From Deltaproteobacteria bacterium (GTDB taxonomy: Bacteria; Desulfobacterota; Desulfovibrionia; Desulfovibrionales; Desulfovibrionaceae): a stretch of 11,575 bases of DNA. The notes under the pieces are model-generated. The model had not been told where the DNA came from. It worked only from the letters and a program-made list of their open reading frames with translations, and did no database searches. The stretch lies in NCBI GenBank assembly GCA_031280335.1, contig JAITGZ010000261.1:1-11575 (forward strand). Direction: 5' to 3'. A program made the translations under genes and the position numbers. How positions within the stretch are numbered: position 1 is the first letter of the stretch; each line of letters begins with the position of its first letter. Positions 5,882-11,575 of the stretch are shown here, in pieces.

Positions 5882-7366
5882 TTGGAAGGGGCGGATATAG
5901 CCGTGGTGGACGCCATGTACGGCAGAGAGGATTATGTGCCCGGCTGGGGCCACTCCGCCTGGGAAGACTGGGTTGACGCCGCCGCCAGGGCGGGAGTGCG
6001 CAACCTGGCGCTGACCCACCACGAGCCGCGCCGCTCCGACCGGGAGCTGGATACCCTGGATTACCGGCTGCGGCACATTGTCCAGTCGGGGCAGCTGAAT
6101 GTATATGCCGCCCGCGAGGGGATGCACTTTGCCCCTTCCGGCCCCATCCCCTTTACCCGCTTCGGCAGCGACTGGCTGCTCCTGTTTCTGGAAGAGATCG
6201 CCCGTTACCGGGACGTGAACGCCGTGCTGGACCGCATCCTCGCCAAAGCCAGGGAAATAACCCATGCCGATGCCGGGACGATCTTTCTGGTGGAAGGCAA
6301 TGATCTCGTCTTTGCTTACACGCACAATGACAGCCTGTTCCCCGTGGACAACTCCTACAAGTATGCCTACGCCACCGCGCGTATGCCCATGCTCAAACAT
6401 TCCATAGCTGGCTATGCGGCCCTTGCCAAAGATTCCCTGAACCTGGCCGACGTCCGCCGCCTGCCGCCGGGGGCCCCGTACAGCTTTAACAGCAGTTTTG
6501 ACGAAAGAACGGGTTACCGTACCGTGTCCATGCTCACGCTGCCTTTTTTCGACAAAATGGGGCATGTTTCCGGCATCCTGCAGCTCATCAACAGCATGGA
6601 TCCCCGCACCGGCAAACCTTGTCCCTTTACTGCGAGTATGGAATTCAACGCCCGGCTGCTGGCCAGGGAGGTGTCCAGCGCCCTGGAACACAGCGCGCTG
6701 GAGCGCAAGAGCATTTACGGCATACTGCGCATGGCGGCGATACATGACCCCTTTGAGACCGGCCCCCACGCGGAGCGGGTCGGCGCTGTCGCGGCGGAGC
6801 TGTACCAGAACTGGGCGGAAAAGAGGGAAGAAACGCCGGACAGGGATCGCATCCGCTACGAAAAAAACCGCATCCGCCTTGCCGCCATGCTGCACGACAT
6901 CGGCAAGGTGGGCATCAGCGACCTGATCCTGAAAAAACCGGGCAAACTGACGGACGAGGAGTTCGCCGTCATGCGCGGGCACGCGGAGATCGGGGCTTCC
7001 ATTCTGGCCGAAGACGCCTCGGACATCTCCGGCCTTTCCCAGGATATCGCCCTGCACCATCACCAAAAATGGAACGGACGCGGTTATCCCGCCGTTGACG
7101 GCAAAGAGCTGTCCGGGGAGGCCATACCCCTGGGCGCGCGCATTGTCGCCATCGCGGACGTGTTTGACGCCCTGGTTTCACCGCGCTGCTACAAAAAGTC
7201 CTGGAGCTTCACAGAGGCTTTGGCCCTGCTCTCCAGGGAAGCGGGGGAACATTTCGACCCCCATCTGGTGCAGTGCATGGCGGAGATTCGGGATCTGCTG
7301 CCGCTGATCTACGAGCGTTTCCCCGATATGCCGCCGGGAGAAGGCGGTGAAGGCGCGCCGACGTGA
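5882..7366 (+). CDS. GAF/HD-GYP cyclic-di-GMP phosphodiesterase with truncated metallo-beta-lactamase N-terminus
   Basis: 494 residues from the TTG at 5882, the first possible start in frame; GTG at 5903 and ATG at 5915 are alternatives, and none has a clear ribosome binding site. Residues 1-75 are the end of a metallo-beta-lactamase fold ('LALTHHEPRRSDREL' at 42-56). A GAF domain follows (about 97-270, 'ADAGTIFLVEGNDLVF' and 'GILQLINS'). The HD-GYP domain has 'GPHAERV' (294-300), 'HDIGKVGI' (338-345, catalytic HD), H367, 'HHHQKWNGRGYP' (392-403, the GYP motif) and 'FDALVSPRCYK' (428-438), so c-di-GMP hydrolysis to GMP/pGpG is likely. The metallo-beta-lactamase part lacks its metal-binding half and should be inactive. 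The gene overlaps the cyclase gene by 4 bases (GTGA). It could be a working GAF/HD-GYP protein despite the truncation, or an expressed relic. Confidence 0.85.
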   Translation: MEGADIAVVDAMYGREDYVPGWGHSAWEDWVDAAARAGVRNLALTHHEPRRSDRELDTLDYRLRHIVQSGQLNVYAAREGMHFAPSGPIPFTRFGSDWLLLFLEEIARYRDVNAVLDRILAKAREITHADAGTIFLVEGNDLVFAYTHNDSLFPVDNSYKYAYATARMPMLKHSIAGYAALAKDSLNLADVRRLPPGAPYSFNSSFDERTGYRTVSMLTLPFFDKMGHVSGILQLINSMDPRTGKPCPFTASMEFNARLLAREVSSALEHSALERKSIYGILRMAAIHDPFETGPHAERVGAVAAELYQNWAEKREETPDRDRIRYEKNRIRLAAMLHDIGKVGISDLILKKPGKLTDEEFAVMRGHAEIGASILAEDASDISGLSQDIALHHHQKWNGRGYPAVDGKELSGEAIPLGARIVAIADVFDALVSPRCYKKSWSFTEALALLSREAGEHFDPHLVQCMAEIRDLLPLIYERFPDMPPGEGGEGAPT

Positions 7367-9561
7367 CCCTGCCCGCCGCGCTTCGCCATATCGCGCAAGC
7401 GCCCTGGTTTTCTTCTGTCCTGATCGGGCCGGCCGTGATCCTGGGCATGAGCCTGCTATATATCGCCCAGCCCGCGCCCATAGCGCGTCTGGACCTGAAA
7501 CTCTACGACAGCCTTCTGCCCCTGCGGGCCGCGCCGCAAGCTTCACCCGTTCCGGTGATCATCGACCTGGATGAAGCCTCCCTGCGGGAATACGGGCAGT
7601 GGCCCTGGCCGCGCTATCTGGTGGCGGATCTGCTGGACGCCCTTAAAGAATACGGGGTTGCCGCCATAGGGCTGGATATCATGTTTTCGGAGGCCGACCG
7701 CTCCTCGCCGGAGCGGCTGCGCACATCGCTGCGGCGCGACAGGGGCGCGGTGCTGAACCTGGACGGTCTGCCGCCCGGCCTGCGCGACTTTGATGGGCTG
7801 CTGGCGGGCTCCCTGCGGCGCAGCCCGGCTGTACTCGGCTTTTACGCCCGCTTTGACGGTGTGGACGATACCCTTGAAATGCCCGCCTCCGTTACCTGCA
7901 TTGAACAATCCGCCCCCGGCGCGATCCCCCTGGAGATGGCCCTGCAATCCGCCGGCAACGCCGTGCTGCCCCTGCCCGTGCTGCGCGGCACGGCCCCCCT
8001 GGGCTTCATCAATGTGGCCCCGGACGGAGACGGCATCGTGCGCAAGGCCCCTCTGCTCATCAGGGCGGGGGACGCGGTCTATCCCTCCCTGGCGCTACGC
8101 TCCCTGATGCTGGCCCTGGGCAGCAAAAACATCATCGTCCGTTCCGGGCCGTACGGCCTTGAATCCATCCGGACGGGGCAGCGGACGGTGCCTGTGGACG
8201 CCATGGGGGCCATGCACATCCCCTTCATCGGCCCCAGCGGAACCTACCCCTACATCAGCGCGGCGGACGTGCTGCGCAAAAATACCCCGCCGGAGGCGCT
8301 GCAGGGCAGAATAGCCTTTGTGGGCACATCGGCGCCGGGTCTTTTGGACATACGGGCCATGCCCTTTGACGCGATCTATCCCGGCGTGGAAATTCACGCC
8401 GCTGTTGTGGACGCCATCCTGGCCGGTAACGCCGTCAGCGTGCCGCCCTGGACCCCGGCGGCGCAAATCGCGGGCATTCTCCTCTCCGGCCTCGCGGCGG
8501 CGCTGGCCTTCGGCTTCGCCCGGCCCCGTATATATCTGCCCGCAGCGGTAACGCTCGCTGCCGCCGCCGTCATGCTTGCCCGCCATTTCTTCGCGCAGGG
8601 GGTCTTCCTTTCCCCCTTATATGTCGTGATCACCATCGCGGCCGTGGGCGTATGCCTGGTCTTTTTGCGCTTCTGGCAGGAAGAGCGGCAAAAGCTCATC
8701 CTGCGCAGCGCCTTCTCCCGTTACGTCTCCCCGGAAATCGTCAAACGCATCGCCAAACTGCGCGGCAACCTCTTTGCCGGGGAGGAACGGGAACTGTCCA
8801 TCCTCTTCACCGACATCCGGGGCTTCACCACCCTTTCCGAAAAGCTCTCTCCGCAGCAGATTGTCCTCCTGCTCAACCGCTACTTCACGCCCATGACCGC
8901 CCTTGTCCGCGCCCACAGCGGCACCATGGACAAGTTTATCGGCGACGCGCTCATGGCCTTCTGGAACGCGCCCCTGGATGTTGTCGGCCATGCCGGGCTG
9001 GCGGTGGAAACCGCGCTGTCCATGCAGGAAAAACTTCTGACCCTGAACGAGGAACTGCAGGCGGAATTCGGCGTGAGCCTCCGCATGGGCGCGGGCGTTC
9101 ACACCGGCCCGGCCTATGTGGGCAACATGGGGTCAGCGGAACTGGTCAACTATACCCTCATCGGGGACAACGTGAACCTGGCCTCCCGCCTGGAAGGACT
9201 ATGCCCGCAATACGGGGTGGGCGTGGTCGTCAGCGGGGAAACTATGGCTGGATGTGGCAAGGATTTCGTGTTCCACTACCTGGACACCATCCGGGTCAAG
9301 GGCAAGTTCCAGCCCGTCAGCGTGTACGCGTCCCTGCGTCCGGAGGCTGAAACCGCCCGCCGGAAAGAATTCCTCGCCTGGGAGGAAGCCCGCGGCCTCT
9401 ACCTCTCCGGCGACTACACGAAAGCCGCCGCCGCCTTCACCGAGTTGTGCGAACGTTTTCCGGAGACGAAACTGTACGCCGTTTATCGGGAACGCTCCCA
9501 AATCCTGCTGCAAAACCCGCCCGATACCTGGGACGGCACCTGGACCGCCACAGGCAAATAG
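7363..9561 (+). CDS. CHASE2-domain class III adenylate cyclase, membrane bound
   Basis: 732 residues with a GTG start coupled to the previous stop. A transmembrane segment lies near residues 18-36. An extracytoplasmic CHASE2 sensor follows (about 40-360; 'VIIDLDEASLREYGQWPWPR' and 'GIDIMF'-like 'GLDIMF'). Three more membrane segments lie near 367-386, 390-406 and 416-437. The cytoplasmic cyclase domain (about 450-655) has metal-binding D484 ('FTDIRGFT') and D528 ('KFIGDALMAFW'), substrate-selecting K524 and T598 ('YTLIGDNVN'), N605 and the transition-state R609 ('NLASRLE'). The Lys/Thr pair is typical of class IIIb adenylate cyclases, which make cAMP and are often bicarbonate-sensitive. The last 60 residues ('FLAWEEARGLYLSGDYTKAAAAFTEL') look like a TPR-like helical pair. 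All catalytic residues are present, so it should be active. The ligand of the CHASE2 domain is unknown. Confidence 0.93.
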   Translation: MTLPAALRHIAQAPWFSSVLIGPAVILGMSLLYIAQPAPIARLDLKLYDSLLPLRAAPQASPVPVIIDLDEASLREYGQWPWPRYLVADLLDALKEYGVAAIGLDIMFSEADRSSPERLRTSLRRDRGAVLNLDGLPPGLRDFDGLLAGSLRRSPAVLGFYARFDGVDDTLEMPASVTCIEQSAPGAIPLEMALQSAGNAVLPLPVLRGTAPLGFINVAPDGDGIVRKAPLLIRAGDAVYPSLALRSLMLALGSKNIIVRSGPYGLESIRTGQRTVPVDAMGAMHIPFIGPSGTYPYISAADVLRKNTPPEALQGRIAFVGTSAPGLLDIRAMPFDAIYPGVEIHAAVVDAILAGNAVSVPPWTPAAQIAGILLSGLAAALAFGFARPRIYLPAAVTLAAAAVMLARHFFAQGVFLSPLYVVITIAAVGVCLVFLRFWQEERQKLILRSAFSRYVSPEIVKRIAKLRGNLFAGEERELSILFTDIRGFTTLSEKLSPQQIVLLLNRYFTPMTALVRAHSGTMDKFIGDALMAFWNAPLDVVGHAGLAVETALSMQEKLLTLNEELQAEFGVSLRMGAGVHTGPAYVGNMGSAELVNYTLIGDNVNLASRLEGLCPQYGVGVVVSGETMAGCGKDFVFHYLDTIRVKGKFQPVSVYASLRPEAETARRKEFLAWEEARGLYLSGDYTKAAAAFTELCERFPETKLYAVYRERSQILLQNPPDTWDGTWTATGK

Positions 9562-9585
9562 TACCGCGTCCCCGGGTTAGTCCCT

Positions 9586-9626
9586 TTGAGTAATGGTATA
9601 AACTATGCCTCACTTATAAGACTCAA
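9586..9626. terminator. Nested hairpin between convergent cyclase and kinase genes
   Basis: TTGAGT (9586-9591) pairs with ACTCAA (9621-9626). Inside it GGTATA (9595-9600) pairs with TATGCC (9604-9609) with one G-T wobble around an AAC loop. It lies about 25 bases after the cyclase stop and 33 before the kinase stop. It has no T-run, so a terminator role is only a suggestion. A further GGCATC/GATGCC pair (9632-9637, 9652-9657) lies next to it. Confidence 0.3.
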
Positions 9627-9658
9627 GTTCAGGCATCAGTATTTTCCGACGGATGCCG

Positions 9659-11575
9659 CTACGCATCGCATAGGAAGCGCCGTAGCGCGTCCACAATTTC
9701 TTCAGATGCGAGGGGCTTGCCGACATGCGCGTTCATGCCCGCAGCGAGGCACATTTCCACATCCTCGCGGAACACGTTCGCCGTCATGGCGATAATCGGT
9801 ATGACCGCCGCGCGCGGAACGGCCGCAGCCATGGCGCGTATGCGCCGCGTAGCCTCGAACCCGTCCATTTTCGGCATCTGCACGTCCATGAAAACAGCGT
9901 CAAAGCGCTCCGGCGTTTCCTGGAACAGCCGCACGGCCTCGGCGCCGTTTTCCGCGAAGGTGATGTCTATCCCCATGGGGTCAAGCAGGGCTGCGACGAT
10001 CTCCCGATTTATCTCCACATCCTCGGCGCACAGGATACGGCGTCCGGCCAAAAACGGCGCGCTTTCCGCCTCGTGCGCGGCGCCCGCCTCGCCAAAGCCC
10101 AGATATTCGTCTATCATGGCGGCGACCGGCGAGGGGAACAAGGGTTTATGCAAGAATCTGCCTATCCCCGCCTTTTCCGCCGCTTTCCGCATTTCCTCCC
10201 AGTGGGCGTCAGCGCTCGTGAGTACGACGGCCATCGGGGGCTTCGCCATCGCGGCGTACTCAAAAAACACGGTGTAATCCGCGCCGAGCGTATCCCAGCT
10301 TGCAAAGCACATATTGTATCCGTTTCCCTCGCTTGCCTGTTCGATCATGGCAAAAGCCGTTTCCACGCTGTCTGCGGTGTCGCAGACCAGCCCGAACTGC
10401 CGCGCAATATCCGTGAATATGCCGCGCGCATCCGCATCTTCGTCAAGCGCCAGAATTCTCAGCCCGCTCCGGGCGCTTTCGCGCGAGGCCTCCGTACGGC
10501 CATCTGCGCACCCGCGCCGCGCCCTGAGCGTGAAGAAGAAGGAAGACCCCTTGCCGGGCTCCGATTCCACCCAAATGCTCCCGCCCATCATCTCGACAAG
10601 CCGTTTGGAGATGGCCAGCCCCAAACCGGTGCCGCCGTATTTGCGCGAGGTGCTGCCTTCCGCCTGCTCGAACGCGTCAAAAATACGCGATTTCTGCTCT
10701 CCGCTGATGCCGATTCCGGTATCGCGCACCTCCATTTCCATCACGCATACGCCCTCCTCCTCGCCGCAGCAACGTGCGGACAAGCTTACCGATCCGCCTT
10801 CCGGGGTGAATTTCACGGCGTTGCTGAGCAGGTTCGTAAGCACCTGCGTCAGCCGCTGGTCGTCATACGCAAGCACGGCGGGAATGGCGGGGTCCATATG
10901 GACGGAAAAAACAATTCCTTTTTCCTCCATGCGGAACTGGACGACGCCGGCGACTTTTTGCAGCGTGCTTTCAAAAACGGTTTCAAGAGGCGTCAGGGTC
11001 ATTTTCTGCGCTTCGATTTTCGACATATCCAGCACATCGTTGATTATGCCCAACAGGTGCTGGGAAGCGGAAACGATTTTTCCGAACGCGTAGTCCTTGT
11101 GTTCCATATCCGCCGACCGCTGCCCAATGGTGGTCATGCCGATGATCGCGTTCATGGGCGTACGGATTTCATGGCTCATGTTGGAAAGGAATTCGCTTTT
11201 TGCCAGATTGGCGCGTTCCGCTTCCTTCATGGCGAGACTCAAGGTTCTGGTGCGTTCTTCCACCCGCCCTTCAAGTTCCGTAGCAAGGCCGCGAAGCCGG
11301 CATTCGGCCTCGTCCCGCTCGCGTTCGCGCGTTTTGAGCCGCCGCCCGGTCACCAGCAGGGTGACCGAGCCGAAAAGCCAGAGTCCGGCGTGCGAAAGGG
11401 CAAGGAAAACGGACGACGTTTCGGCTGTCGCGATAAACGGCGCCATGGGCACGCTGACGCTGATGCCGCCACGCTGCTGGCCGACCGTGTACCCCTGGTA
11501 GGCGTGGCAGGACAGGCAACTCTTCTCCGTCATGAGCGGCCCGATGAAGCGCAGATACTGCCGGCCGCCGATGGT
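9659..11575 (-). CDS. Hybrid histidine kinase with CxxCH (DUF3365/Tll0287-like) sensor and two receivers (5' partial)
   Basis: The frame is open to the right edge, so the true start is outside; the Met at 11531-11533 is internal. Numbering below is from that Met. 'YLRFIGPLMTEKSCLSCHAYQGY' spans it, with C6-x-x-C9-H10: the heme-attachment motif in the DUF3365-type extracytoplasmic domain of sensor kinases. One membrane segment (about 40-62) and a coiled coil (68-115) follow. HisKA has the phosphoacceptor H121 ('SHEIRTPMN'). The ATPase has the N box N237/N-A-V-K-F, 'DTGIGIS' (271-277) and 'GGTGLGLAISK' (300-310). A first receiver (about 357-475) keeps its acidic pair D364/E365 and K463, but has Ser412 where the phosphorylated Asp should be. 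The second receiver (498-620) is complete: E504/D505, D550 ('FMDVQMPKMDG'), T584 and K606. No Hpt domain is visible, so it may pass phosphate to a separate protein. The likely signal is redox state or a small gas at the c-type heme. Confidence 0.92.
   Translation of the reverse strand, partial: TIGGRQYLRFIGPLMTEKSCLSCHAYQGYTVGQQRGGISVSVPMAPFIATAETSSVFLALSHAGLWLFGSVTLLVTGRRLKTRERERDEAECRLRGLATELEGRVEERTRTLSLAMKEAERANLAKSEFLSNMSHEIRTPMNAIIGMTTIGQRSADMEHKDYAFGKIVSASQHLLGIINDVLDMSKIEAQKMTLTPLETVFESTLQKVAGVVQFRMEEKGIVFSVHMDPAIPAVLAYDDQRLTQVLTNLLSNAVKFTPEGGSVSLSARCCGEEEGVCVMEMEVRDTGIGISGEQKSRIFDAFEQAEGSTSRKYGGTGLGLAISKRLVEMMGGSIWVESEPGKGSSFFFTLRARRGCADGRTEASRESARSGLRILALDEDADARGIFTDIARQFGLVCDTADSVETAFAMIEQASEGNGYNMCFASWDTLGADYTVFFEYAAMAKPPMAVVLTSADAHWEEMRKAAEKAGIGRFLHKPLFPSPVAAMIDEYLGFGEAGAAHEAESAPFLAGRRILCAEDVEINREIVAALLDPMGIDITFAENGAEAVRLFQETPERFDAVFMDVQMPKMDGFEATRRIRAMAAAVPRAAVIPIIAMTANVFREDVEMCLAAGMNAHVGKPLASEEIVDALRRFLCDA

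Noticed and set aside
5537..7066. A 509-residue open frame on the minus strand
   Set aside because: It lies antisense to the binding-protein 3' end and the GAF/HD-GYP gene, which have clear domain motifs. Its translation has no recognisable motif and looks like a GC-rich antisense shadow.
8652..9350. A 232-residue plus-strand open frame in another frame
   Set aside because: It overlaps the adenylate cyclase catalytic domain, whose motifs are all in the main frame. The alternative translation is Pro/Arg/His-rich and has no motif.
10314..11093. A 259-residue open frame on the plus strand
   Set aside because: It is antisense to the histidine kinase ATPase region, is Ser-rich as expected of a complement of that sequence, and has no ribosome binding site or domain.
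1..11575. CRISPR array, tRNA, rRNA, transposase or known riboswitch
   Set aside because: I saw no regularly spaced repeats, no tRNA-like or rRNA-like sequence, no transposase motif and no riboswitch consensus in any gap.

Overview
This window looks like part of an anaerobic bacterial chromosome. A member of the Desulfovibrionaceae or another host-associated anaerobe is plausible: it has [FeFe]-hydrogenase genes, a histidine kinase with a CxxCH sensor of the kind common in sulfate reducers, a large second-messenger repertoire and GC-rich coding in most of its length. That placement is an inference from gene content. No rRNA, tRNA or marker gene is present to confirm it.

Region 1 (1-3548, + strand) is an AT-richer hydrogenase and signalling cluster. 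It holds the PAS-containing 3' end of a protein that runs in from the left edge (probably a PAS-tailed [FeFe] hydrogenase), an overlapping SpoIIE/PP2C-type phosphatase with an uncharacterised C-terminal extension, a small [2Fe-2S] thioredoxin-like ferredoxin, and a monomeric group-B-type [FeFe] hydrogenase with several ferredoxin clusters. The set resembles the hfs-type arrangement known from thermophilic clostridia. It joins electron transfer, H2 chemistry and protein dephosphorylation, and it may sense H2 or redox state rather than act only as an energy enzyme.

Region 2 (3549-4604) is intergenic filler around a minus-strand type II toxin-antitoxin pair: a ribbon-helix-helix antitoxin followed by a Doc-family toxin. 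The pair has a clear promoter with a direct repeat over the -35 box. Two related short hairpins with the same five-base loop pattern lie on either side of it.

Region 3 (4605-9561, + strand) begins with an orphan periplasmic branched-chain-amino-acid-type binding protein. It is followed by a GAF/HD-GYP cyclic-di-GMP phosphodiesterase carrying only the C-terminal part of a metallo-beta-lactamase-fold domain, so it seems 5'-truncated. A GTGA overlap couples this to a CHASE2 class III adenylate cyclase with a C-terminal helical/TPR-like tail. The last two genes link c-di-GMP breakdown and cAMP synthesis in one transcript.

Region 4 (9659-11575, - strand) is a hybrid histidine kinase that runs off the right edge. 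It has an extracytoplasmic CxxCH heme-type sensor, HisKA and ATPase domains, a degenerate receiver and a canonical receiver. It converges on the cyclase gene.

Overall the window is dominated by sensing and signal transduction. The most unusual parts are the hydrogenase-phosphatase cluster, with atypical residues and a GC-rich insertion near the hydrogenase active-site motif, and the truncated metallo-beta-lactamase/HD-GYP protein.
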